Source: Muribaculaceae bacterium
GTDB lineage: Bacteria > Bacteroidota > Bacteroidia > Bacteroidales > Muribaculaceae
Assembly (NCBI GenBank): GCA_023662835.1
Contig: JAMPII010000001.1
Span: 67,649-131,648, forward strand
Length of the DNA stretch: 64,000 bases
Direction: 5' to 3'
Shown: one piece after another, positions 1 to 8,049 of the stretch
Position numbering within the stretch: the first letter of the stretch is position 1
Layout of the letters: every line of letters begins with the position of its first letter
Program-made: the position numbers and the translations under genes
The notes under the pieces: model-generated
The model's database searches: none
What the model saw: only the letters and a program-made list of their open reading frames with translations
What the model was told of the DNA's origin: nothing

Positions 1-129
1 ATCCCTCCAAACCAGCGACCCCAGCGGCCCTGAAATTTTATGATATGGGCCCTTAGAAACTGTGCTGCACGAGGTAGCACCCAGCATCAGAGCCGCACAT
101 ACTATCAGCCCAAGAAATACTTTTTTCAT
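1..129 (-). CDS. Lipoprotein, N-terminal part only (window edge)
   Basis: The gene starts at an ATG at 129 on the minus strand and runs off the left edge, so only 43 codons are visible. The product begins MKKVFLGLIVCAALMLG followed by ATSC, a signal peptide with a plausible lipobox and Cys at residue 21, so an outer-membrane or periplasmic lipoprotein is expected. Residues 26-35 (KGPYHKISGP) are encoded by one copy of the dispersed GGGCCC-arm repeat of this window, directly after the lipidated Cys. It lies about 140 nt downstream of the terminase gene on the same strand. The family cannot be told from this fragment. Confidence 0.6.
   Translation of the reverse strand, partial: MKKVFLGLIVCAALMLGATSCSTVSKGPYHKISGPLGSLVWRD
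26..53. repeat. Dispersed GGGCCC-arm palindromic repeat, copy 1
   Basis: The core TGAAATTTTATGATAT (31-46) is flanked by GGCCC on the left and GGGCCCT on the right. It is the same element as at 39723-39752 and 59734-59763, with the left arm degenerated by two bases. It lies inside the open reading frame of the lipoprotein and is read in frame. Confidence 0.8.
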
Positions 130-271
130 TTTTTTTTGTTGATGATTGATTATAATTATTAGCCCCATAAAAACATAGCAGTGTGGAGCTTTTCCACTGT
201 GTGTTCTACCGTCAACAAATATTGTAAAAATTTTCTGATCGCAATAAAATTAACTAAATTTCAGTTAAAAG

Positions 272-2182
272 CTAGAGCCAGCGAAGTCGGCGGCAGGGTA
301 GGACAACCGGATTGCGAGGTCGATTATGCTGCGCAACGTGTAGAGCTATCGCGCGGGTCATCAACAAATCGTCGTGGCATCCGGCCTTGGCCCCCGTTGA
401 GCCGCCATGCTTATACTCGAACACACTCAGTTCATGAATCGCTTCTGCGTCGCGCTCAATGTATGTGCCATCGCGTACGGCAGCTATCAATCCTGTGATT
501 ATCATCGATTTTGTAGCCCGGTTTGTATGGAAACCAATCCTCGACGAAGGCGCGTCGGAAGCGAATTCCCTGTCATAGCTGCTCTGGCGGTGGTACATGT
601 TGGGATAGCTTTCGGCAAGTTCGGCCAACAGCGACAATCCTGTTTCGCCGTCGCTCCCGGAGGTCTCGAGCGTGTTCGACTCAACTACAAGTAGCGCCTG
701 GCCGTACCAACGAGCCAATGTTGCCGCCCGTTGAGTGAGAATATCATGGTCGCAATGCCCGCGCCATTGGGCTACAACTTCATCGCGCTCACCCCCCGCA
801 TCTATCACCAGAATCACCGAGAAATCGCTTTTATCAGAGCGACCACCTATATCTACTGCCGCAACATACCTCCCCGGCCGGGCTTCCGCATCGGGTAATT
901 TCCAAACCGACAGCCTACCACGGCGGTCGTCAGCTATAGCCTGAAGCTGACGACGCGGAATCCCGCTATCTTTGTTGGCCAGCAATTCGGCTATACTCAT
1001 CGGCTGACAACAGTTTTTACCCAATTCGTCGATACGCTCGAGCGGGAACACTCCCGTGTCGGTATTCGCAAATGCCTCAACTGCGTCGGTTGGATACTCG
1101 GCTGCCATCAGCTGTTGCGACGGATACTCGCGCCGCTTCTCGTGGTACCACGCTATCTGCTCAAGTGTGCAGCCATGCTTATTCCACAAATCACGCTCGT
1201 AGCTATCCATCGCCAGCCATAGAGCCTTCGAATCGGCAACAGGCCGGGCATACATCTCAATCTCATACCAAGGAACAAACACCGGTATCTTGTCGCTCCC
1301 CTCGGGTGAGCATGCCCTTAGCCATTCGCTATGAAAAAAGTTGCCCATTCCGTTGGCCGTGCTTTCCATAGCTATCAGCGTGAGCGGTTCGCGCATGATT
1401 GAACCACAGATAGCCCTGACAAAACCCTCGGGCGAACGACTTGCCGTATCGCCCCAAAAAGCAACCTCGCTCAGATGAGCCATTGAAAAATCGCCTCCGC
1501 GCACCGATTCCTGCTTCTCAGCCGAACCCAACGTGACCCGGCAGTCGCGCCCCGGTATGTAGCGGATATTTGTCGACCTCTCATAAACCCGGAATTCCGG
1601 CTTGCACCCCTCTTCCTCGTCCCAAACATCGGTCGGGTAATCGGACAGGATTTTGGAGTACATGCCGCGAATTGTTGCCGCCGTGTCCTTCACATGGGCG
1701 CATATCAACGAGTTCCACGACCTGCGGTGAACAAGCTGTATCCATGCCATATATATCTGAACCAACGTCGACCCGCCCCATTGACGCGCTTTCAGCATGA
1801 TCAGCCTTATCGGGTTGCCATCCAACCGTTGACGCTCCATCAGCGACAGTACCCGTCGCTGAGGCCTGTTCAGAATGAAACGTACATCGCGTCCCGAACG
1901 CTTATCCTTGATTGTGCAGCACGTTGCCGCCCAATATTCAAAGTCGTGCTCAATACGTAGCCTCCTCCAGGCCTGCGGATTGTTCTCCACTGCCGCCATG
2001 CGGCAATCCGTAGCCATAGTCAAGGGTATCATCTCCAGCGCCCCCGATATGGGCGACAGGCGTTCAACGCGATCCCCCGTGCATCCGGCGCCGCGTATCG
2101 GGTCGTAATCTGAAGCCCGTGCCAGATGCCGCCTCCGGTTCTCGACTAATATTTCTTCAATGGTTTCCATTGTGAGAGGCAA
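272..2182 (-). CDS. Phage terminase large subunit (TerL-like)
   Basis: The 636-aa product looks like an intact packaging motor. The ATPase half has a Walker A-like KARQWGGST (residues 131-139), a Walker B region ending HLSEVAFW (about 236-243) and a coupling motif ESTANG (273-278). The C-terminal RNase H-like nuclease half has AAVDIGGRSDKSD with Asp444, VVESNTLE with Glu501, and CHDDLLMTRA near residue 614, matching the three acidic positions expected. In phages TerL cuts and translocates DNA into proheads. The start overlaps the end of the upstream 824-aa gene by 26 nt, so the two are probably co-transcribed; Met5 (2170) is an alternative start. No portal, capsid, small terminase or integrase gene is visible nearby. 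Family assignment is firm; whether it serves a phage, a relict or a domesticated function is open. Confidence 0.85.
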   Translation of the reverse strand: MPLTMETIEEILVENRRRHLARASDYDPIRGAGCTGDRVERLSPISGALEMIPLTMATDCRMAAVENNPQAWRRLRIEHDFEYWAATCCTIKDKRSGRDVRFILNRPQRRVLSLMERQRLDGNPIRLIMLKARQWGGSTLVQIYMAWIQLVHRRSWNSLICAHVKDTAATIRGMYSKILSDYPTDVWDEEEGCKPEFRVYERSTNIRYIPGRDCRVTLGSAEKQESVRGGDFSMAHLSEVAFWGDTASRSPEGFVRAICGSIMREPLTLIAMESTANGMGNFFHSEWLRACSPEGSDKIPVFVPWYEIEMYARPVADSKALWLAMDSYERDLWNKHGCTLEQIAWYHEKRREYPSQQLMAAEYPTDAVEAFANTDTGVFPLERIDELGKNCCQPMSIAELLANKDSGIPRRQLQAIADDRRGRLSVWKLPDAEARPGRYVAAVDIGGRSDKSDFSVILVIDAGGERDEVVAQWRGHCDHDILTQRAATLARWYGQALLVVESNTLETSGSDGETGLSLLAELAESYPNMYHRQSSYDREFASDAPSSRIGFHTNRATKSMIITGLIAAVRDGTYIERDAEAIHELSVFEYKHGGSTGAKAGCHDDLLMTRAIALHVAQHNRPRNPVVLPCRRLRWL

Positions 2183-4631
2183 ATGTGAGTGTAAGAATGC
2201 CTAGACGGGTGTCGTTGGTGACGCTCCCCGTAAATTCGACTACAATATAGCGCAGTGGTGCCGTCTGTGGCGTGAGCAGACGCAATGGAGCCTCAACAGC
2301 TCCGTTTAGGCTGAATCCTCCCAATACCCTTGCGTCCGACGGATTGCCATTATGCCCCTTTATTGTCAGTGTTCCCGTTGCCATAGCCGAATGGAAATCC
2401 CAGTCGATATGATGAAGCCTTGATGCTGTTGAGCATTGGCCGGGAACGCGGATTTGATGACTCCATATAACGTTGGTTAAAGTATTGTTAAGACTAACGC
2501 TGGTGTCGATAAGGGCGCCATCGGCATTTATCAGCCACAGCTTCCCTGCCTCATTTCCAGCAAACCATCTGGTCTTTAGTTCCGTCAATTCCGTTTCGCG
2601 TCCATCGGTATCGATCAGCAGGCAGGAATTATCGGCTTGGGCGCACCATAGTTCACCTCCATTCTCAACGCTCCACCCCAGTGCCACACAGTCGGCATAA
2701 CGTTTCACCTCCTTAGCTGTCGAACCTGCCACACAAATAATCTGTCCGGCTGTCGTAGCAGCATAAACTCCTTGCGGAGCCGACGCTACTTTCTCGGCCG
2801 AATCAACCCCGCAATTGTAAATCATATGAGCAGAACAAAGGGTCCGTTTCGAGTTAACAGCAAGCGAATAGATAAGGCTGTCGGTGAAAACATACAGATG
2901 GCGCCGCGCAAAATCCCAGGCGCTCTGAGTTCGCGCAGCCGGAGTAATTCCCTTTACCCGCCCCGCTGCAAATGTGATTCCACACTCAACGTTGGTTGGA
3001 TCCGATGCCGACGCGGCCAGCACTGTCGATGGGTGTGCGGTAGGAGAGCCGGAGTCGACCGCTTGTATAGCTACATCGGCCAGCCCCCACTCGTTTGGAT
3101 TAAGCGGCTCCATATTCTCGTTCAAAAAGAATGCCCATCTGCCCGACGAAGTAGCTTGGCAATCGAACCCGCAGGAACGGCGACCGGCTGTTGTTGCCGA
3201 CGACAGTTGCAATGTGATTTTCTTGCAGCTTCCCAGAGGATAAGCTATTAGCGCCGACAGCTTCAGCGGTGCGTTGTTCTGGGCCGAATCGGTGTCGGCA
3301 AAGCTCTCCCCGGTGGTCAACTCAGCAGCCGATGCGCCAGCCCATGCCACAGTTGAATCGGTTTCTGTAGCAAGTTCTGCAACAGATGCCGCCCGGCAAC
3401 GCACCGGTGTTATGTCGCCCCATAGTGCCATATCGCCTACGGCAACAGCCGCTGCAGCCGAAAACGAATGTGGCAAGCTGCATTCTGAAATAAACCCGGC
3501 GGAGGCTTTGGCTGCTTTTGAGATGGCCGACATCAGTGTCGACTGTTCTGAGAGTGTGTCGCGTAGCCTCACAGGCGTGAGAGATACATCTGCCGACGTT
3601 TCATTGGCAGGAAGTCGGAGAACAACGGTCGATATTTCATCAAGCCGGTCGAGCACACTCTCAACCAAAAATCGAGCCGGTGCAGCTTGTGCCGGCGACA
3701 TCAGCAGTGATGCTTCAGTCGCAGTTGACCCGTTAAACCTGATGCCGGCCTTCCCTTTACCATCGAGACGCACGGTTTCCAACGGCGGTGTCATCATCAC
3801 CTCAACAGTCCCGGCTATTGCCGACACTCCGTAAACGCTTACCGCAGGCAAATAGGCTTGAACACTCATTGTAGCCGGCCCAACTTTTTTAAAGTACGAA
3901 CCTTGAAGATGAACCTTAGCCTCGATACGTTCCATGCCTTGAATGCCTGATGCCGACATCAGTACAGGCGTTGAACGATGAGCAACGCGCCCATACTCGT
4001 CGAGCAAACGCCACCAGAGCATTACCGGTTGAACAAGCAGATTCTGAGTGCGTGCTTGTTCGGCCAAACGCTTGTAAACATCGGCCAGAGAGGCGGTAAT
4101 TGCGTTAATGTCGCTATCGGTCATCGGCCCGGTCCAATGGGCATACTCTCCCGACAGAGTGAATTCATTGGTGGTTGCGGCCAACTTTGTTTTTTGCGTG
4201 CAAACAAAACGTACTTTCGGAATCACGACCGAGGAAGAAATATCATCCCAAATCGTATAGCCACCCGTAACCTTGCGGGGCTTCAGTTTCAGCGGCGGAG
4301 CCCCCGATAGCATGAACAGCGCCGTGTCGCCATGCGATACGGCCGATTTCGGGCACTCTTGAATTTCAGCTACAGCGGTGGCATTCATACCGTTCCACAC
4401 CCATAGTTTTCCGTTTTGCCAGCTGAAAATAAAATCCGATCCTTGCCATACCATGTACAATAGCGGAACTCCTTTTATCGATGATGATGAGCTGTATATA
4501 CCAGTAGGAGCTAATCCTCCCGTAGTCTGTTCCTGCCTCATATTCACTACTCTGCACCCATCGGGCGCGTTTGCTTTCGGAGGCGTCGGGCTGATAGCTA
4601 CGGCAGATGTTTTAAAATTTGTGTTTTTCAT
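2157..4631 (-). CDS. Large beta-rich protein paired with terminase, possibly phage structural
   Basis: This 824-aa protein has no signal peptide. It is rich in Ala, Ser and Thr. The C-terminal half has spaced short strands with Trp/Gly turns, such as GWSVENGGELWCA, NEAGKLWLINADG and ARRHLYVFTDSLIYSL, that suggest a beta-propeller. The N-terminus (DGCRVVNMRQEQ, then YMVWQGSDFIFSWQNGKLWVW) resembles the opening of phage tail-stabilisation or gp10-like propeller proteins; this is inference from pattern only. It overlaps the terminase gene and is preceded by a TATCTTTG -7 box about 32 nt before its ATG. No catalytic motif was recognised. It could be a tail or connector accessory protein, or something repurposed by the host. 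Confidence 0.6.
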   Translation of the reverse strand: MKNTNFKTSAVAISPTPPKANAPDGCRVVNMRQEQTTGGLAPTGIYSSSSSIKGVPLLYMVWQGSDFIFSWQNGKLWVWNGMNATAVAEIQECPKSAVSHGDTALFMLSGAPPLKLKPRKVTGGYTIWDDISSSVVIPKVRFVCTQKTKLAATTNEFTLSGEYAHWTGPMTDSDINAITASLADVYKRLAEQARTQNLLVQPVMLWWRLLDEYGRVAHRSTPVLMSASGIQGMERIEAKVHLQGSYFKKVGPATMSVQAYLPAVSVYGVSAIAGTVEVMMTPPLETVRLDGKGKAGIRFNGSTATEASLLMSPAQAAPARFLVESVLDRLDEISTVVLRLPANETSADVSLTPVRLRDTLSEQSTLMSAISKAAKASAGFISECSLPHSFSAAAAVAVGDMALWGDITPVRCRAASVAELATETDSTVAWAGASAAELTTGESFADTDSAQNNAPLKLSALIAYPLGSCKKITLQLSSATTAGRRSCGFDCQATSSGRWAFFLNENMEPLNPNEWGLADVAIQAVDSGSPTAHPSTVLAASASDPTNVECGITFAAGRVKGITPAARTQSAWDFARRHLYVFTDSLIYSLAVNSKRTLCSAHMIYNCGVDSAEKVASAPQGVYAATTAGQIICVAGSTAKEVKRYADCVALGWSVENGGELWCAQADNSCLLIDTDGRETELTELKTRWFAGNEAGKLWLINADGALIDTSVSLNNTLTNVIWSHQIRVPGQCSTASRLHHIDWDFHSAMATGTLTIKGHNGNPSDARVLGGFSLNGAVEAPLRLLTPQTAPLRYIVVEFTGSVTNDTRLGILTLTFASHNGNH

Positions 4632-4662
4632 AATAATTTGAGTTGGTTTATGTTTGCACGGG

Positions 4663-4670
4663 CAAAGATA
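4663..4670 (-). promoter_or_regulatory. -7 promoter box for the 824-aa/terminase pair
   Basis: The minus-strand sequence TATCTTTG matches the Bacteroidetes -7 consensus TAnnTTTG and lies 32 nt before the ATG at 4631. A matching TTTG at the usual 19-21 nt spacing is not evident. Confidence 0.45.
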
Positions 4671-4763
4671 AGGCTCTCTCTAAAGGTTCGATTCCAGATA
4701 TTGCATAAAGATACAAAAATTCACATTTGTTAACTGTATATCGCCCCGACTCATACAAACGCA

Positions 4764-4795
4764 ACAACGGCACCCGGTTTCCCGAATGCCGTTGT
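4764..4795 (-). terminator. Hairpin terminator after NAGPA-like gene
   Basis: Perfect arms ACAACGGCA and TGCCGTTGT enclose a smaller CGG/CCG stem, 25 nt past the minus-strand stop at 4820. The U-run on the minus strand is weak. The arm sequence is closely related to the hairpin at 17068-17096. Confidence 0.6.
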
Positions 4796-4819
4796 GGATT
4801 ATAGTTGAGAATTAATTAG

Positions 4820-7732
4820 TTATTTCACGATAACTTTTTCTGATTTGCGGCCGGTAACCTTGATGTAAAGGCCGGGAGCGAGTGCGGACGCGTCGACGCG
4901 AACACCCTGGATGGTGTAGTAGATCGGTGTAGCTTCGTCGCCGTCGCTAACAATTTCGTCGATAGCGGAGAACTGGGGCGCTACAACGCAGTAGTCGGCT
5001 TTAGCTGGGGTGATAGCCTCAGGATTATCGTTTTTCCATGAGTAGCCGAACAAACCGCTGTGTTCCTCAGCTGTGTTGCGCTGCCATGCATAGAGGTTGC
5101 CGGCGGGGTCGAACGCGAGTTGGCAAACCTCAGTGCAGTACTTGGTGTCGTTAACGTCGGCCAAGTATTTGAATGTTGGCACATTGTCTTCCCATGTAAC
5201 ACGGAAAATCTTAATGTTTTCCGAACGTCCGGCAACGGCTGCAATCGACAAATCGTTGGTTATAGCTACCGATCCGCCGCAGGAGTTGAACAGTTCGGGG
5301 TGGTCGCCTGAGTTATAAAGTAAATCACCGTTGATGTCGGTATATATGAAGCCCGGGCAACTGACTGTGTTTGAACCGGCACCGCGATGCTGAGCGGCAA
5401 AAATACCATTTGGTGTTCCCGTTATACAAACATTCTGGTTGGCCATTTTCGAGTTGCCGGCATATTGTGCATAGGCTGCATTAACTCCCTTGGTAACCTT
5501 GTCGGCTGTGCCGATGTCCCAACGCGATAGTATACCCTTGTAGGTAGAGTTGCCTGAAGGCCAGTCTTCAGCGAATACCCACAAACGTGTGTCCTCGCCC
5601 GTGCCCTGGAACCCTATGCCTGTTGCGCCCGAGCCAACGCAGTCGTTGCTGTCGGCCATCTTGAAGCAACCAGTTCCGTCGTTTGTACCGCCGGCCAAGT
5701 TAATAGGTTCAGCTTCAGGATTTTCGGGGTCGAACTTCCAGTAGCCTGCACCGGCGTCAGAGAAGTCGCAAGCGTAGGCAACCTTATTGTCGCGCATGGC
5801 TAAACGATAGTTCGACGAGCGGTTCGAAGTGGCCCAAGGCTGCATGCCGGCGTGATAGTCGCCCTGTTTTGTTCCGTCGGCATTGTAGAGAGCGAATCCC
5901 TGAGCGTAGCCGCGCGAAACGATAATCTTACCGTAAGCGTTGCTCTCAGGGTCGGTAACGACGCCTACACCACCGCGCGAATCAAGTTTGCCGGCAGCAT
6001 CGTGGAAGAAATGAGAAGTTCCGGAAACAGCATTCGAATAAACCTTCACAGTCCAATCGTATGTTGCCCCTGTTGTCAGTCGCGGGTCGTTAATCTTAAC
6101 CGTGTTCTCGCCGGCGGCAGTTCCACCTTCAAGCACAACTACATCGCTTTCGTTGTCGCGGTTTGTCAGGATAACATCAACGGCTTTAACCTTGCCTGTC
6201 AGTGAGTAAGCTACCGTCGGGATATCCTGGCCTTCAACAACGCCCAGGTTGTAGGCAAAGTGGGCGCGTTCGCCGCTATCCTTCCAGTCCTTATCGGGAT
6301 CCTCGGGCTCGGGATCTTGGTTGTCGTTCGAGCCGGGAGTTGGAATTGTTATGTCGCTGTCGTTGTAAACCACGAAAATACCGTTGTAAACGGCGCGTTT
6401 GCCGGTTGCGTCGTACGACATGGCAACCTGTCCGCCGTTGGCATACATTTGTGCTGAGCCGCCGCAGTCGACCTGCGTCATGTTTTCAATGCCGAATTTG
6501 TCGCGGCCCATTATACATAGCTGTTCCAACGAGAAGCCGCAATACTGTTTTTTCTTTGTTGTCTGGTCGGTAACGTTGTGTTCGCAAGTCATGATCCAGA
6601 GTTTTGTTCCTTCTGCGTTTGTGCCATAAACTGTTCGCGAATTCAAACTTGTATTGTACGACTGCGAAGCGGCAGTTGTGTTCGGCTGTATTGTTCCATT
6701 CTTCATAGCCAGCACGTTACCGGAAATACCGGTCACAATTTTTTCAGGCGAACCCATAGTCTGAAAGTTCACTTTGGTATCGATTGTGATTATGTCGCCA
6801 ACTTTCCAGTTGTCGTGGGGCACGGTAGCGTATGAGCTGCGTCCAACTATTGCCAGGTCGTGGTCGCCAAGAGTGCCAACCGATTCCGGATTGAAGCGCA
6901 TCTCTTTAATAACATAGTCGGTTGTGCCACCGACGTTCATGGCTGTAACGCCTTCAGCATAGTCGAGAATAATCTCGATGTAGCCAGTGGTTCCCATTGT
7001 GGGAGTCCAGGTTCCAACAGCTCCTGTCAGGTCGCCAACGCGGAAAGTCTTGTTTGTCCCGTACTGGCGGGTGAATATTGATGCCTGACCTGCGTCGACA
7101 AAACGGTTACACATTGTCAGGTTCATACGGTGGCCGATACGGTTGTTAATGGCTGCAAATTGAACGCCTGAGCCTATATCGTTGTTGGCTTTCTGATAGT
7201 TGGTGTAGTCGATGTAACATTTACCTTTTTCATCAACTATCATCATGCCGGTCATTGTAGGGCCGCCGCAGTGCGACCATTGCGAAGGGGTATGGTCGGT
7301 GTACATCACACCGTTCATTACGCATAATCCGTGAGGCTGTGCGCCCATGCAGGAATAAAAGCCTGTTTCGGGCGATGTGCTCCAGAAGTTACCGTTGGCA
7401 CCGGCAACAACCTGGTGGTCGGCTTTATGGACGGTTTTGGCATGGTCTGTTAAAGTGCGGTTACCCGTCATAGCGTCGGGTTTCACGTTCTCGACCGAGA
7501 TTTTGGGGTTGGTAAGATCGGCTTCAATCACATGTAAATGGGATCCAGCCAACGTTGACGAACGGTTGGTTTTCCAATTCACAAATGTGTATTTGACGCC
7601 CGGAGCAATCTCCGAAGTGGTAACCTCAACCGGCCACGTGTTTGTGCCAACGGTCCAGGTTTCGTCAACAGCCATTGCTGCAAACGCACTGGCGCTCAAT
7701 AGCGTAGTGCAAAGTACAAAATGCTTTAACAT
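4820..7732 (-). CDS. Secreted NAGPA-like (DUF2233) protein with propeller and T9SS-type tail
   Basis: The 970-aa product starts with a signal peptide (MLKHFVLCTTLLSASAFAA). Residues about 60-460 form a phosphodiester glycosidase / NAGPA domain: VAGANGNFW near 108-116 and QVDCGGSAQMYANGG near 430 match the family pattern NGxF and DGGGS. A Pro/Asp/Glu-rich linker (TPGSNDNQDPEPEDP) leads to a fibronectin-like segment and then repeated strand motifs (about 610-930) that look like a propeller. The C-terminus IYYTIQGVRVDASALAPGLY followed by a basic strand is the type of tail that directs T9SS cargo in Bacteroidales. Family members cleave GlcNAc-1-phosphodiesters; the substrate here is unknown. It stands alone, with a terminator behind it and a divergent GH127 gene in front. 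Confidence 0.8.
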   Translation of the reverse strand: MLKHFVLCTTLLSASAFAAMAVDETWTVGTNTWPVEVTTSEIAPGVKYTFVNWKTNRSSTLAGSHLHVIEADLTNPKISVENVKPDAMTGNRTLTDHAKTVHKADHQVVAGANGNFWSTSPETGFYSCMGAQPHGLCVMNGVMYTDHTPSQWSHCGGPTMTGMMIVDEKGKCYIDYTNYQKANNDIGSGVQFAAINNRIGHRMNLTMCNRFVDAGQASIFTRQYGTNKTFRVGDLTGAVGTWTPTMGTTGYIEIILDYAEGVTAMNVGGTTDYVIKEMRFNPESVGTLGDHDLAIVGRSSYATVPHDNWKVGDIITIDTKVNFQTMGSPEKIVTGISGNVLAMKNGTIQPNTTAASQSYNTSLNSRTVYGTNAEGTKLWIMTCEHNVTDQTTKKKQYCGFSLEQLCIMGRDKFGIENMTQVDCGGSAQMYANGGQVAMSYDATGKRAVYNGIFVVYNDSDITIPTPGSNDNQDPEPEDPDKDWKDSGERAHFAYNLGVVEGQDIPTVAYSLTGKVKAVDVILTNRDNESDVVVLEGGTAAGENTVKINDPRLTTGATYDWTVKVYSNAVSGTSHFFHDAAGKLDSRGGVGVVTDPESNAYGKIIVSRGYAQGFALYNADGTKQGDYHAGMQPWATSNRSSNYRLAMRDNKVAYACDFSDAGAGYWKFDPENPEAEPINLAGGTNDGTGCFKMADSNDCVGSGATGIGFQGTGEDTRLWVFAEDWPSGNSTYKGILSRWDIGTADKVTKGVNAAYAQYAGNSKMANQNVCITGTPNGIFAAQHRGAGSNTVSCPGFIYTDINGDLLYNSGDHPELFNSCGGSVAITNDLSIAAVAGRSENIKIFRVTWEDNVPTFKYLADVNDTKYCTEVCQLAFDPAGNLYAWQRNTAEEHSGLFGYSWKNDNPEAITPAKADYCVVAPQFSAIDEIVSDGDEATPIYYTIQGVRVDASALAPGLYIKVTGRKSEKVIVK

Positions 7733-8049
7733 GTTTTGGTATTATTGTATGGTATAATTTGGGTTAATATACACTTTAAAAAGCAATAAATAATTATTCA
7801 GGTTGATTTCCAAAGGAATTATTCTAACTATAAATCCCAGTATATCAAATCAACGCGAATTTAACCGATTTTCTGCAAACTACAAAAAAAGTAAGTCACT
7901 TTACCGCAAAAAAACTGCACTTGCCTGTTGAACCTGCCCTCTACTTTACTTTTATATATGAAAACGACGATGTACATATACTAAAATTTTATAACTTTGT
8001 GAAGTAGGTCCGTGTAATGACGGGGGAAATCTTAAACCATAGTACCGAT
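7733..8049. other. Divergent intergenic region between NAGPA-like and GH127 genes
   Basis: About 317 AT-rich bases separate two divergent genes. A plus-strand -7 box is described separately. No clear -7 box was found for the minus-strand gene, and no structured RNA or repeat was recognised. The short open stretch from 8017 to 8049 reads into the GH127 frame but precedes its signal peptide and is taken as leader. Confidence 0.5.
7992..7999 (+). promoter_or_regulatory. -7 promoter box for GH127 gene
   Basis: TAACTTTG matches TAnnTTTG and would start a transcript near 8006, giving a leader of about 44 nt to the ATG at 8050. No convincing upstream TTTG is present. Confidence 0.45.

Noticed and set aside
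181..271. Weak GTGGA/TCCAC hairpin downstream of the terminase gene
   Set aside because: The stem is only 5 bp and lacks a U-run, so it was not called a terminator.
3274..3834. Plus-strand Ser/Ala-rich frame inside the 824-aa gene
   Set aside because: It is a compositional shadow of the Ala/Ser-rich minus-strand protein.
4684..4698. GGTTCGATTCC, like the T arm of a tRNA, next to the phage-like pair (possible attachment site)
   Set aside because: The flanking bases do not form a T stem or acceptor stem and no other tRNA arms are near, so a tRNA or tRNA fragment is not supported.
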